In this document: piece after piece, positions 53,093-64,000 of the stretch
How the letters are laid out: every line of letters starts with the position of its first letter
Numbering within the stretch: the first letter of the stretch is position 1
Assembly (NCBI GenBank): GCA_029721435.1
Contig: CM056581.1
Location: 67,221,712-67,285,711 of the forward strand
Length of the DNA: 64,000 bases
Direction: 5' to 3'
Source of the DNA: Gymnothorax reevesii
Lineage: Eukaryota; Chordata; Actinopteri; Anguilliformes; Muraenidae
The notes under the pieces: generated by a model
Seen by the model: the letters and a program-made list of their open reading frames with translations, nothing else
Told to the model about the DNA's origin: nothing
Database searches by the model: none
Position numbers and translations under genes: made by a program

Positions 53093-53710
53093 TAATATTA
53101 GCTATGTGCTTCCATACGCCGAGCTCCAAGATATGGCTCTTTGTGTGAACACAGCCCCTGGAGTTGGCCAGGCATCATAGATATTTTGACTTGAAGAGAG
53201 TGGGATCGTAAGATTTAACTATGAAGAGACTTTTTGGCCAAGCACAACATAAGTATGTGTGCTGACATAAAAGTTATAAGCACAAAGGGAGGCAATTCAC
53301 ACGTACAGTCAAATATATTGGGGGTCTTCTGCTGCTAGTGGTCAAGGAGTGAAAGTTAAAAATCACTATCACAATGAAATACAGTGCCAGGAAATCTTGG
53401 CCAACAAGAGGCCTATCCTTGTCAGGAAACTGAGGTTAAGAGGATTATTGGATTTTCCAGCAAAACTACAAACATATGGTCAAATCCACTCAGAAATTAA
53501 TAGTAATAAAATCCATATTCTGCAAGAATAATGGTCAGAAATCCCTCAAAACATGTTCTTTAAACCTAAGAAATTATTGTTAGAGAAAGAATGAAGTTAT
53601 CTTTGTCAGGTTTGATTGTATAAAGTTCCAAACCAGAGCCTTTATTGTTTGAAAAGTTTTGCAGCTGGTCGGCAAATGAAAAAAAAAGTCCAATGCCTTC
53701 CCAAATCCCA
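53093..53710. other. Unassigned DNA
   Basis: No recognised coding domain or repeat. An A-run lies near 53679-53686. Confidence 0.4.
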
Positions 53711-54010
53711 AAACACATGCAAAAATGATAAGCAAATTTGCCAAATCCATTAATCATTATGCTGATGACGCACAACTTTTCATCTCCTTCCCTCCCTCTG
53801 CCTCACAGGTCAACGAAAGAACATCCACTTGCCTCACTGGCATCTTGAATTTTATGGCTCGACATTACCTGAAGCGCACCTGGGACAAAGCAGAACCACA
53901 CTTGATGTCTCGCATAACCTCCCCACTACACAAGCTTTCCGTCTGCTCGAATATTGCAGAAACACTCGGAATAATCCTTGCATTATGGTTTACTTGGATC
54001 AATGTCATTC
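53711..54010 (+). pseudogene. LINE reverse transcriptase fragment
   Basis: The frame reads SINHYADDAQLFISFPPSAS (motif C YADD), then QVNERTSTCLTGILNFMARH, YLKRTWDKAEPHLMSRITSP and LHKLSVCSNIAETLGII, matching the stretch after motif C in L2/CR1-type LINEs (YADD-QL--S, CL--I--WM--H-LKLN--KTE, -LGV--D). It is short, with no adjacent RT motifs A/B and no tail recognised. Confidence 0.65.
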
Positions 54011-56334
54011 TTCATAGCCTGCTTTATTGCTTTTCATGCATACATAACTATGTCAGTCCTGTCTCTGTTAAAGTATAGCACTGGGTTCCTATTAATCTTG
54101 CAACATACGTCTTTCCCTCCCTCCTACACAGCCACACACATGCAGCGCACGCTCCACTCTAACCTTATATTTCCTTTCCCCCCTTTCCCTTCCTTTATTT
54201 TACCCTCAGGAAGGGCAGGCTCCTCCCTCCATCCCCATTACAGATTAACAGAAGAGGACCACGGTGGTTAGAGGGACGAGGGGGGGATAGAAAAAGGATA
54301 AGTACAAAGCAAAGGGAACTGATATTTCATGCAACCACTTTTTTTTAAAGAGCTGTGAGATGGTGAGAAAGAAGAAAGGGCAGTGAGAGCGACTGATAAA
54401 TCCTATGGCCATTACGCCAAATTATAAAAACATATTGCTTATCTGCTATAAATGAAAACAACAACAACAACAACAACAAAAAAATCAATTGGGAGGAAAA
54501 AAGAACCGAATATGCATGTTGATTAGACGTAGGGTCATATACCCAGATTGACGTGCATACATAGTTGGTGGTTGCACAAGACTCCCAGCACACCACTGAC
54601 ATGCAAATTTGCAGCTTGGGAACAGTGCTTTGGAGAATGTAAAACCAACGCTGTGGACCACATGAGAGCTCTACAAAACTCTGTTTGACGACTCTGGAAA
54701 GCGCTTCATTGAAGTAAGTACTGTTCATTTCTTCACAGTTAAAAATATATATAGTTTTTTTAGTGTGGGTGGAATGTTGTGTGGACATCACTACTTTCAA
54801 TATACAGAGTGCTGGCAGTATAGTCTAATTAAGCATAATGTAATATTTTCAGAATACACTACAGTTGGATAACTCTTCAGAGGCATAAGGCACATTTCGC
54901 ATATTGGCTGATACCAAAGTATTTGAAGTACTGACAGGTATTATGATGCATGGTGATGAGAAAGTAAGACCTCTCAATATATAAAAATATATACAAATAC
55001 TGTACTGTAATGACTGGTGGGATGAATGGATCACAGTCTAAATGACACCTATGATTATAATGCTGTGTGTTCCAGCAATAAATTTTCCTTCGGCATGTTT
55101 TGTAGCCGGTGAGCAAATTTTCCACACAGGTGGAAAAGGAAAAAGTTAATCAGCATGCATTTCCTCAAGGACTTTTATGTCATCATACAGAACGGGTTGA
55201 AACTAAAATACATAATCGATGCAGTAGGTGTCGTGCCTTTTTCAAGCTCCCCGCATAGGACAGAGGAAAGTGACTTATGTAGGGGCGTGTCATGCCATTT
55301 ATTCAAGGAGGATATTCCATCGTGGTTTACTGGTTCTTGACTCCATGGATAGACCAACTTCACCTTAATGTACTATAAAAATTTTCTTGTTGTATTCAAC
55401 CTCTAAAATTAATCAGGCATGATCACTTTCGCAATCATGAGTACAAACTCAAAATTAACATCAAACCTAGAAGATTGAAACCGCATTAGAGTTACTTTTG
55501 ACATTAATAGAGAGTAGCAGATTTCATCCTGTGAAATTAGTTATGGTGGAACTTAAAACAGAGACAAACAGAAAAAAAGGCCAGCGCAGGGACCATAGAT
55601 TCCCAAGCCATGATTGATAAACTAGGGAAGCAGGTGTCAGGCAAATTTCAGTTAAAATTCAACATGAAAAATGGCAGTGTACCTCTACATTTTACTAGAA
55701 TTATTAAATGGTAATTCAGTAATATTGTTTGTGTTTATGAATGCATATGCTTGAATTGAAAATTCCTTTTGCTGCTTCACTGACTCTTTTTGTCCAATGA
55801 AGATGCATTATTATAAAGCATCAGCAGGTTTTAAAAGATTTAGCAACAACGGTGTCCAACTCTTGAAATTAAATAGTGCATTTTCACTCTCCTCTCAGGC
55901 ATTTTAAATTTCAGAATCAACTACATTCAATGCTGAAGCAGTTGAAGATTCCAAATGGTCATTCAAATGTAAAAGGGAAAACTGTGCCATCCGTAGTTGG
56001 GGCATTATCGTTTCCACAAGTTCCTAGAACCTGCCAGCCATCCCACTAAGGCTAGACAATGCCAGTGGGAAGTAAGTTCAGAATTCAATATGAGTCCTAA
56101 TGCATAGCATCTCTCAATTTTGGCATGTTCTTACAACAAAAGGGCTAAATAAGGCGGTTATTGCACCATATGTACAGTCAAACAACAGAATTAAAGCCAG
56201 ATGCACCTGTTTCCTATTAAAGAATAATACAACAGAACCAGATGAGTTTGTTGGTACTATGATCAAAATCAAATCAAGATTTCTTCTAAGAAGGGGATTT
56301 CAATTTATGAATCAGTGGTTATCCTTATGAAATC
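54011..56334. other. Unassigned DNA
   Basis: It includes a (CAA)n run at 54457-54480 and a T/C-rich stretch near 54170-54200. Frames are short and overlap on both strands. No element ends or gene domains are recognised. Confidence 0.4.
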
Positions 56335-56336
56335 TA

Positions 56337-56865
56337 CAAACCCTAAATCCAATGAAGTTGGGACGTTGTGTAAAACAAATAAAAACAAAATGCAGTGATT
56401 TGCAAATCTAATTAATCCACATTTTATTCACAATAGAACATAGACAACATATCAGATGTTGAAAGTAAGACATTTTACCATTTCCTGAAAAATATTAGCT
56501 CATTTTTAATTAGATGGCAGCAACGCATCTCAAAAAAGTTGGGACAGGGCCATGTTTACCATTGCATATCATCCCCGCTTCTCTTTACAACAGTCTGTAA
56601 ACATCTGGGAAGTGCGGAGACCAGTTTTTGGAGAGGGATGTTGTCCCACTCTAGTCTGATGTAGGGTTCTAGCTGCTCAACAGTCCTGAGTCTTCTAAGC
56701 AAGATTTTTGAAAATGGAAATGGTAACATGTCTCACTTTCAACATTTGATGTGTTGTCTATATTCTATTGTGAATGATATGTGGGTTTATGAGATTTGCA
56801 CATCACTGCATTTTGTTTTTCTACACGTTTTACACAACGTATTACTTCATTGGAAATGGGGTTTG
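56337..56865. mobile_element. Non-autonomous Tc1/mariner-type element, 529 bp
   Basis: Starts CAAACCCTAAATCCAATGAA and ends TTCATTGGAAATGGGGTTTG, each next to a TA. The terminal inverted repeat is about 200 bp (GTTGGGACGTTGTGTAAAAC / GTTTTACACAACGTATTAC). The interior (CTAGTCTGATGTAGGGTTCT, GCTGCTCAACAGTCCTGAGT) resembles a short piece of a transposase read on the minus strand, so it looks like an internally deleted derivative. Confidence 0.85.
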
Positions 56866-56867
56866 TA

Positions 56868-57571
56868 AATTGGTTTTTACAGCTGAGCTGCCACAGCTTA
56901 CTCAAAATTTGTGGGGACTAATTACCTTGATGCAATTTTTAAACGGTAAATGAATGAATTTAAGTAAAATAGGTATATTTCGAAATATAAATTCACTTAA
57001 AATCTACTGATGTTTTCCATTTTATGTGAATTGTTCCTCTACAATCAACCCGCGAAATGACTCAGTAAAGTACATTTTGCAAAACTCAAATGCTAATGGA
57101 AACTTTTTTATTTATCTCAAAGTGTTTTACAAAAGCAACATTGTATGTATTATAAAAAAATCATCCAATAAATAAAAAAACCCAAATCTGTTATAATTAT
57201 TAAAAACCAAACACATAAGCTCTCAGATAGCTCTGGCTGCAAATGGAACTAAAGCTATTTTCCATCCCTGCTCCTTTCCTCAATCACTTCAGCTTAAAAC
57301 TGATTGGAACTGAAAAGGATAACAGACTGAGTGTTGCAGTCATCAAAATAAGACATCTTTTAAAAAATACACATTGCATGAAAGTTTTAAGGAAATTTGA
57401 AAAACTACTGTGTAGTGTCCAAAATTGTGTTTGCTTTTCTTTAAGGTAAATAAGATTGTCAGAAATGTACGGCTGCCTCAAATACTATTTTAGAGTCATT
57501 TCTTCTCACCCAGCAGTTTTAAAAACATACCATCACACCCTCAGCGCCCTCAATCATCTCAAGTCTCTCAG
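56868..57571. other. Unassigned DNA
   Basis: AT-rich with no recognised coding domain. Frames at 57243-57449 (plus) and 57284-57481 (minus) overlap and look fortuitous. Confidence 0.4.
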
Positions 57572-57940
57572 TGGCCCTCATTTATCAAACTTGCGTAGGA
57601 TCTAGTGTAGATTCTGGTGTAAATATCAGCGTTCGTCAGGTCTTGATTTACTAAAAGTGTGTACAGCGCTGATTTCAGTGTAGAACTGGCGTGGCGTTGA
57701 TAAATCCGGCGGCTGGAACCATCGTAATTTACAAGACACGGCCCTATAAATTCGGGAGGCATAGTCCAGCCCACTTTACGACATGGACTCTCGAAATACG
57801 GCAAAGAAGAAAGAACTTCTCCGAGGAGGAAATATAAATTATCACGTCCGAGGTGGAGAAAAACAAAATTATTTTATTTGGAAGTCTTAAGAGTGGCATA
57901 AAGAAAGCTTGGAAGGCTGATTTATTAAATTCATTAATAA

Positions 57941-58300
57941 ATCTGTGAGGTAGCGATCTGGAACCAAGTGCGAAGACACAGGATTGCAAAAATGAGGAGC
58001 TTTATTGAGTAAGGGGGATAACCCCCGCAGAGAAAAAAGCAACAGTTCAGAGTTCGCAATCCAAAACTCAAATTCCAATGGGACAGAGCAGAGTTCGTAA
58101 CCAGGGCACCAATCACAAAAATCGTAGTCAGCAGAAACCGATCCGGTACACAGGCGAAGGTTTGAGGGAGAAGCGCACGGACCGGTGGAGGCCAACAAGA
58201 CTCAAACCTCCAGCTGTCACAGTTCGAGGAGCAGATGAGTCCCCACCGCCTCGATCGGAGTTGCATGACGGTAATTGTTCAAATACAGTCAGCAGAGATC
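57941..58300 (-). mobile_element. LTR-like fragment (minus)
   Basis: On the minus strand the text TTATCCCCCTTACTCAATAA then AGCTCCTCATTTTTGCAATC and ends CTACCTCACA, like the R-U5 part of an LTR with a poly(A) signal. No 5-bp duplication or second end is found. Confidence 0.35.
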
Positions 58301-58702
58301 ACTCAATTTGAACTTTTATTAGTATTACTCTATGACATTTTATTGGGTACCACACAAAACAAGCAGCCACTCGTCACTTTCCCGGAGGAGATCTTCTCTG
58401 TGCCGACAGTTCCTATCACGTCGGACAGAAGCTTTTTCCTCTAGCAATAGAAGATCTGCCATTGTCAAAATGTGATCACGGTCAAAGTGTTTGTTAGCCG
58501 ATATATATCTGACTGGATGAGCATCTGACCCATCACACTGCATATCAGTGAAGCCACGCATTGCGCTGAATCAAATTGATTGTGGCCTTCTAGCCAGACA
58601 AGCAGGTTGTTTCCAAATTAGTGTAATTAATTTTTATTTAATACATTTATTTGAAAAATTAATAAATAAATGACATCTGTGTAGAGAAATTAATTACACT
58701 TA

Positions 58703-60307
58703 CAAAACCCAAAACCAGTGAAGTTGGCACGTTGTGTAAATCGTAAATAAAAACAGAATACAATGATTTGCAAATCCTTTTCAACCTATATTCAATTGAA
58801 TACACTGCAAAGACAAGTTACTTAATGTTTGAACAGGTAAACTTTGTAATTTTTTGCAAATATTAGCTCATTTGGAATTTGATGCCTGCAACATGTTTCA
58901 AAAAAGCTGGCACAAGTGGCAAAAAAGACTGAGAGAGTTGAGGAATGCTCATCAAACACTTATTTGCAACATCCGACAGGTGAACGGGCTAATTGGGAAC
59001 AGGTGGGTGCCATGATTGGGTATAAAAGCAGCTTCCTTGAAATGCTCAGTCATTCACAAACAAGGATGGGGCGAGGGTCACCACTTAGTGAACAAATGCA
59101 TGAGCTGATTGTCGAACAGTTTAAAAACAACATTCCTCAACGAGCTATTGCAAGAAATTTAGGGATTTCATCATCTACGGTCTGTAATATCGTCAAAAGG
59201 TTCAGAGACTGGAGAAATCACTGCACGTAAGTGACAAGGCCGAAAACCAACATTGAATGCCTGTGACCTTCGATCCCTCAGGCGGTACTGCATCAAAAAA
59301 CGACATCAGTGTGTAAAGGACATCACCACATGGGATCAGGAACACTTCAGAAAACCACTGTCATTAACTACAGTTCGTCGCTACATCTGCAAGTGCAAGT
59401 TAAAACTCTGCAATGCAAAGCGAAAGCCATTTATCAACAGCACCCAGAAACGCCGCCGGCTTCGCTGGGCCCAAGCTCATCAAAGATGGACTGATGCAAA
59501 GTGGAAAAGTGTTCTGTGGTCTGACGAGTCCACATTTCAAATTGTTTTTGGAAACTGTGGACTTCGTGTCCTCTGGACCAAAGAGGAAAAGAACCATCCA
59601 GACTGTTATAGGCGCAAAGTTCAAAAGCCAGCATTGTGATGGTATGGGGGTGTATTAGTGCCCAAGGCATGGGCAACTTACACATATGTGAAGGCACCAT
59701 TAATGCTGAAAGGTACATACAGGTTTTGGAGCAACATATGTTGCCATCCAAGCAACGTCTTTTTCATGGATGCCCCTGCTTATTTCAGCAAGACAATGCC
59801 AAGCCACATTCTGCACGTGTTACAACAGCATGGCTCTGTAGTAAAAGAGTGTGGGTACTAGACTGGCCTGCCTGTAGTCCAGACCTGTCTCCCATTGAAA
59901 ATGTGTGGCGCATTATGAAGCATAAAATACAGCAACGGAGACCCCGGGCTGTTGAACAACTTAAGTTGTACATCAAGCAAGAATGGGAAAGAGTTCCACC
60001 TGAAAAGCTTCAAATATTGGTCTCCTCAGTTCCCAAACGTTTACTGAGTGTCGTTAAAAGGAAAGGCGATGTAACACAGTGGTAAAAAGGCCCCTGTGCC
60101 AACTTTTTTGCAATGTGTTGCTGCCTTTAAATTCTAAGTTAATGATTATTTGCAAAAAAAAAAAAAAGTTTCTCTGTTTTAACATTAAACATCTTGTCTT
60201 TGCAGTGTATTCAATTGAATATAAGTTGAAAAGGATTTGCAAATCATTGTATTCTGTTTTTATCTACGATTTACATAACGTGCCAACTTCACTGGTTTTG
60301 GGTTTTG
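58703..60307 (+). mobile_element. Tc1-like transposon copy 2, nearly complete (1605 bp)
   Basis: Starts CAAAACCCAAAACCAGTGAA and ends TCACTGGTTTTGGGTTTTG, each next to TA (58701-58702, 60308-60309). The terminal inverted repeats are about 210 bp with few differences. It contains one transposase gene (59066-60085) broken by two small deletions. It is the same family as 13019-14247. Confidence 0.95.
59066..60085 (+). pseudogene. Tc1-like transposase, copy 2 (two small frame-breaking deletions)
   Basis: The start is MGRGSPLSEQMHELIVEQFK at 59066, in frame with 59636-60085. The N-terminal helix-turn-helix (RAIARNLGISSSTVCNIVKR) is intact. Relative to copy 1 a 2-nt deletion near 59210-59216 and a 1-nt deletion near 59633 shift the frame between them and restore it afterwards. 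The catalytic positions are present: WSDESTF, QQDNAKPHSA and SPIENVWRIMK. The C-terminus ends VVKRKGDVTQW, the complete family end. It would act as a cut-and-paste transposase; the frame breaks make it inactive as read. Confidence 0.9.
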
Positions 60308-60620
60308 TATATTTGGAAACAACCTGCTTTAATTCATTTATTCATTCATTCATTTATTTAGCTTATTTGTTTATTTTACTAATAAGAACAACAACAGCAT
60401 GACGTCTGCATCACTGCGTATAGTTTATTACTCATTTTGACAGCTGCACTCGTTCCTGCAGGTTGTTCGCTATTTTCAGATTTGCGTACACCTGGTCAGG
60501 GCTGGTGTGAGATTTTTGCGGACTGTTCGCTCACGCTCAGATTGATGAATGTCGATTATTGTGGGAGATTTGGCGTACTCCCATTTTTTTGGTGTACGCA
60601 AGTTTGATAAATGAGGGCCA

Positions 60621-61942
60621 TTGTGTCATTCATTGCCTGTGCTTATATAACTGCAATTCGCACTCATTTGGTGCGAAATCTCATAAGCCTGTTGCCTCAT
60701 GCTACCTTAGTGTCGCCATTATAACCATGTATTCGCGTAACTTTAGAAACCCTTAACTAATAGTGCGGTACTATTGTAGACGTGCAGCGCATTATCTTCG
60801 TTATATTTTGAACATATAACCTGTCCTGTTTGTCTTGCATACTAAATGCGCTGTTACTTCAGTTATAATTCAGCGCTTTATTGTTATTACTAGATTTTGA
60901 ATATTTCCTGTTTGTTTTTGCATTTGCCTTTTCTGCCTATTGTGTTGCTTCAGAAAAGTCATAACAAAGCCTGTTCCATCTTCACATCTGAATCCAGTTC
61001 CACCTTTTCCATTTTCCAGTGCCCTTTACTCAGTGCACTGAAAGAGCCATTACATCAAAGCAGGTTTTCCTGCACTGTTTACGCAGCTAAGTCAGTTTCC
61101 TGCCTCAATCCATCATGTATAAAGTTAGTATTTATTTCAGGGGTAGAACAACAAAAGCAAACAAATAATACTGGCTGTTGGGTCGATGATTTGTCGCCGG
61201 TAAAGCAGAAAATGTTAATTTCTGAGATTAGAATGAGGTAAATGTGTTGGAGTTCTTGCTACCCTTACCTGGCCGAGAGACCTTATCAAAGTAAGTGGCA
61301 CATTAGGGCAGATTAAATCCACAACAGATGTAAAATATACTTATCGGTGCTGCTTTAGTTTGCCAAGAAACAATTCTCAACAGGACGTGGTCCAATTCAT
61401 TTATTGACTGGTTTTCTAACTTGAACAGTAGTTCAGGTTGTTGAAATAAAATGCATTTCGTCATAGAGATCTTTTTAAATGATTAAAAATGTTCCATTTT
61501 TCCACCTCTGTGAATTGATTTCTTCGCAATATGTGATTCTGGCCATAAAGGAAAAAAAATTGTAGCTTGCACAGATGGAGCTAGGTGCACAGATGAAGGC
61601 TTGCCTGGAACGTGCATAAAAGAACAAAGGAAATGGGTGGAAAATGCTTTTCAGTAGATTGCCTGAGAAGTAAAGATCATTTCAATTGTAAAGGGGCAGT
61701 ATTATTATTATTATTTTTTTTTTTTTTGTATTGACACCCAGCCAGTACAAAGAAATCAAATGGCAGTTGATTGTTTGGATGCGTCAGGAACTGTGTAACT
61801 CTTGGATTCATATTACCCCACACTGCATCAATCATTTATGAACTGATTGACATAATTCACATTTTTCTACCTGCGCAAATAACACAGAAATGTTGCATGT
61901 AGTGAAAAACCACTGACCTCACCCTAAAGTGGAGAACACATA
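60621..61942. other. Unassigned DNA
   Basis: A frame at 60897-61241 (114 codons) has no recognisable domain. T-runs lie near 61713-61727. No element ends recognised. Confidence 0.4.
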
Positions 61943-62735
61943 CAACCTCAATTCCAAAATAGTTGGGATGAAGTGTAAATTGTGAATAAAATCGAAATGC
62001 AATGACTTTCAGATCACATGAGCCAATATGTTATTTACAATAGAACATAGATAACATCTCAAATGTTGAAACTGAGACATGTTATACATTTTTATCCACA
62101 AAATGAACTTATTTAAAATTTTCTAGCTGCAAAAGGTCTCAGACAAGTAGGGATACAGGCAAAAAAAAAAGGCTGAAAAAGCAATTAATAAGAGAATCAG
62201 CTGGAAGAACATTTGGCAAGTAATTAAGTTAACTGGCATCAGGTGTGTAACATGATTGGCTATAAAAGGAATGTCTTTGAGAGGCTTAGTCTCTCAGAAG
62301 TAAAGATGGCCAGAGGCTCTCCAACCAGTAAAGGCTAGCGTAAAAAAATTGTGGAATACTTAAACACAATGTTCCTCAACATCAAATTGCAAAGGCTTTG
62401 AAGGTCTCATCATCAACAGTACATAACATCATCAAAAGATTCAGAGAAACTGAAAAATCTCTGTGCGGAAGGGACAAGGCTGATGACCTTCACTGGATGC
62501 CCGTGGTCTTCGGACCCTCAGACGCCACTGCATCACTTACTGGCTGGATTCTGTCATTGACATCACTAAATGGGCCAAGGAATACTTCAAGAAGCCACTG
62601 TCTGTAAACACAGTCCGCCGTGCCATCCACAGGTGCCACCTAAAACTCTATCATGCAAAAAGGAAGCCATTGTTGAGCATGATCCAAAAGCGCCGCCATG
62701 CTCTGTGGGCCGAGGCTCATTTAAAATGGACTGTA
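61943..62735 (+). mobile_element. Tc1-like transposon of a second family, 3' half missing
   Basis: Starts CAACCTCAATTCCAAAATAG after TA. The terminal repeat text (GTTGGGATGAAGTGTAAATT, TACAATAGAACATAGATAAC) is related to the 56337 element. Transposase relics read KVSSSTVHNIIKRFRETEKS, VNTVRRAIHRCHLKLYHAKR and KPLLSMIQKRRHALWAEAHL with frame changes between. The coding text stops at LKWT near 62733, just before the first catalytic Asp region, where the Gypsy fragment begins at a run of G. Confidence 0.8.
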
Positions 62736-62744
62736 GGGGGGGGG

Positions 62745-63163
62745 GGTGTAAAAGGCTTAATTTGCGAAACATGGAACGTGGAGTGATTTTCACACATTAA
62801 TAAGGGTAGTCTAAGATGAACAGCTGTGGGACTAATGACTCGATCAATCGTGAAAGGGTCAATGAATCTAGGGAACAACTTACGAGAATGTCTTTAGTGG
62901 ACAGCCATGCCCGCTTTCCTGGCCGATAATTTGGGGCTGGAGTATGCCTTCTGTCCGGCAAGTGCTTCATTCTGGCCACCGACTTCAGCAAGGCGATGCG
63001 TGTGGTTTTCCAGGTGCGTTTGCATTGGTGGATGAATTCCTTTGCGGACGGGACAGCCACCTCCTTCTCCTGACCATGGAACAGTGGCGGTTGGTATCCC
63101 ATGCAGCACTCAAGAGGCCAGCGTGGAGGAGGAGGAGGTGCGGCTGTTGATGGCGTACTCGGC
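62745..63163 (-). pseudogene. Gypsy integrase C-terminal region relic
   Basis: It continues the integrase after the stop: AEYAINSRTSSSSTLA in the same frame, then (shifted) GYQPPLFHGQEKEVAVPSAK and RRHTPAPNYRPGKRAWLSTK, then (shifted again near 62880) FPRFIDPFTIDRVISPTAVH and HSTFHVSQIKPF. These are the usual C-terminal integrase motifs (GYQPPLF, Y-PG--VWLS, PRFIGPF, HP-FHVS). At least two frameshifts break it. The chromodomain expected further on is absent because the element ends here. Confidence 0.8.
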
Positions 63164-63164
63164 C

Positions 63165-64000
63165 TATGGCAATTGATGGCTCCAGGAGGCTGGGTTCTTA
63201 GAAGAAAGACATCTGAGTACAGTCTCTATACATTGATTAACCCGCTTGGCCTGGCCATTAGACTGGGGGTGAAAACCTGACGTAAGACTAACTGAAGTGC
63301 TGAGGGAGGTCCAGAAAGCTTTCCAAAATTTAGCGGTAAACTGGGGATTTCGATCAGAGACAATGTCAGTGGGGATGCCTTGGAGTCGGACGACGTGTTG
63401 TATGAGTAAGGTGGCGGTTTCTTGTTCAGTGGGGAGTTTGGTGAGGGAAATGAAGTGAACTGCCTTGGAAAATCTGTTGACAAGAGTGAGTATGGTGTTA
63501 TGATGATTGGAAGGAGGTAAACCTGTGATGAAATCTAAGGAGATATGTGACCAGGGGCGATGGGGTGTGTGTAGGGGGTGGAGTAGGCCATGAGGGGGTT
63601 GGTGAGATATCATAGACTGGGCGCAGATCGAGCAGGCAGAGACGTGATCCCGGACATCCTTCCTCATATTCGGCCGCCAGAGGCGATGCATGATGAAATC
63701 TAGAGTCCAGTTAACTCCTGGGTGGCGGGACAAGTTAGATGCATGGCCCCATTCCAAAACTTGGGGGCGCATGGTGATGGGGACAAATAGACAATTTATG
63801 GGGCAAACACTTTGGGCAGCATAATCTTCCTGGGCATCTCTCACCTTTCTTTTAATATCCAAGGAAATGGCATTGGTGAATACTTCTTTTGGGAGGATGG
63901 TGTCAGAGCAGGGTTCCTTGTCAGGGGCCTCAAAGAGACAGGATAGAGCATCCGGCTTGACTTTCTTGTTGCCTGGGTGATAGGCGAGATGAAAATTAAA
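63165..64000 (-). pseudogene. Gypsy RNase H end and integrase (open to the window edge)
   Basis: The frame is open from the window edge to a stop at 63164. It starts FNFHLAYHPGNKKVKPDALS, the usual end of RNase H. The integrase H-H-C-C region includes EWGHASNLSRHPG and CSICAQS. The core has HISLDFITGLPP (first Asp) and DIVSDRNPQFTAKFWKAF (second Asp). At the third catalytic position the text is QSNGQAKRVNQ, with Lys where the family has Glu. The frame then hits a stop in place of a Trp before AEYAINS. The missing catalytic residue and the stop argue that it is inactive. The internal Met at 63862 is not a real start. Confidence 0.88.

Larger units (their letters stand above)
57572..60620. mobile_element. 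Terminal-inverted-repeat DNA element carrying nested insertions
   Basis: Ends TGGCCCTCATTTATCAAACT and AGTTTGATAAATGAGGGCCA are perfect inverted copies over about 25 bp (TTGCGTA / TACGCAA follow). It contains a Tc1-like transposon (58703-60307) and an LTR-like piece (about 57941-58300). A short frame starting MDSRNTAKKKELLRGG near 57784 could be the remains of its own gene. No target duplication is evident. Possibly PIF/Harbinger-like; this is a guess. Confidence 0.65.
62736..64000 (-). mobile_element. Ty3/Gypsy LTR retrotransposon fragment, runs off the window edge
   Basis: The minus strand carries the pol C-terminal part in order: end of RNase H, integrase zinc-binding region, integrase core and the C-terminal region up to HSTFHVSQIKP near 62760. 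Its 3' end is lost at the junction with the Tc1-like element. The wording resembles chromovirus-type fish elements of the Sushi group. Stops and frameshifts show decay. Confidence 0.85.

Noticed and set aside
63860..63862. Met at 63862 as the start of the integrase frame
   Set aside because: The frame is open upstream to the window edge and encodes the end of RNase H, so this Met is internal.

Overview
This window is a stretch of vertebrate, almost certainly teleost fish, nuclear genome. It is AT-rich and almost entirely built of transposable elements in many states of decay. The evidence for a fish is the combination of families: L2-like and Rex1-like LINEs, a GC-rich RTE LINE with a (TGGA)n tail, a tRNA-derived SINE with the same kind of tail, several Tc1/mariner copies, hAT-type elements with 8-bp target duplications, and a chromovirus-like Ty3/Gypsy fragment. 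I see no convincing host gene, rRNA, tRNA gene or CRISPR array. The only long intact reading frame is the 1070-codon RTE polyprotein at 36031-39243.

Layout. 1-2770 is a decayed LINE on the plus strand. 3485-3688 is a palindromic MITE. 4620-5072 and 9556-10312 are two halves of one Tc1-like fossil split by about 4.5 kb of inserted DNA, which itself holds a foldback repeat (8268-9362) and a dispersed 13-mer motif. 10645-24675 is one L2-like LINE broken into five pieces by four later insertions: a Rex1-like LINE (minus), a Tc1-like transposon, an 800-bp solo LTR with a perfect 5-bp duplication, and an 8-kb block of three higher-order repeat units. 26283-26744 holds a TATA box and the first half of a THAP zinc finger.

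28678-39443 is a large nested inverted repeat (foldback) with arms of about 2.2 kb. Later insertions in it are a 719-bp solo LTR in the left arm, a 100-bp palindromic MITE, and the full-length RTE with a 13-bp duplication. 39675-48067 carries non-autonomous hAT elements (three with exact 8-bp duplications), pieces of another DNA-transposon family and a relic of a pogo/Tigger-like transposase with a C-terminal zinc finger. 49345-57571 holds a terminal-inverted-repeat element, a SINE, a LINE RT fragment and a MITE in otherwise unassigned DNA. 57572-60620 is a terminal-inverted-repeat element containing a nearly complete 1605-bp Tc1-like transposon. The window ends in a truncated Tc1-like copy abutting a minus-strand Gypsy pol fragment that runs off the edge.

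Relations. Nesting gives a relative chronology: the L2-like LINE is older than its four insertions, and the foldback arms are older than the LTR and RTE within them. The RTE and the SINE share a 3' tail, consistent with SINE mobilisation by an RTE machinery. All family names come from reading motifs, not from a database search.
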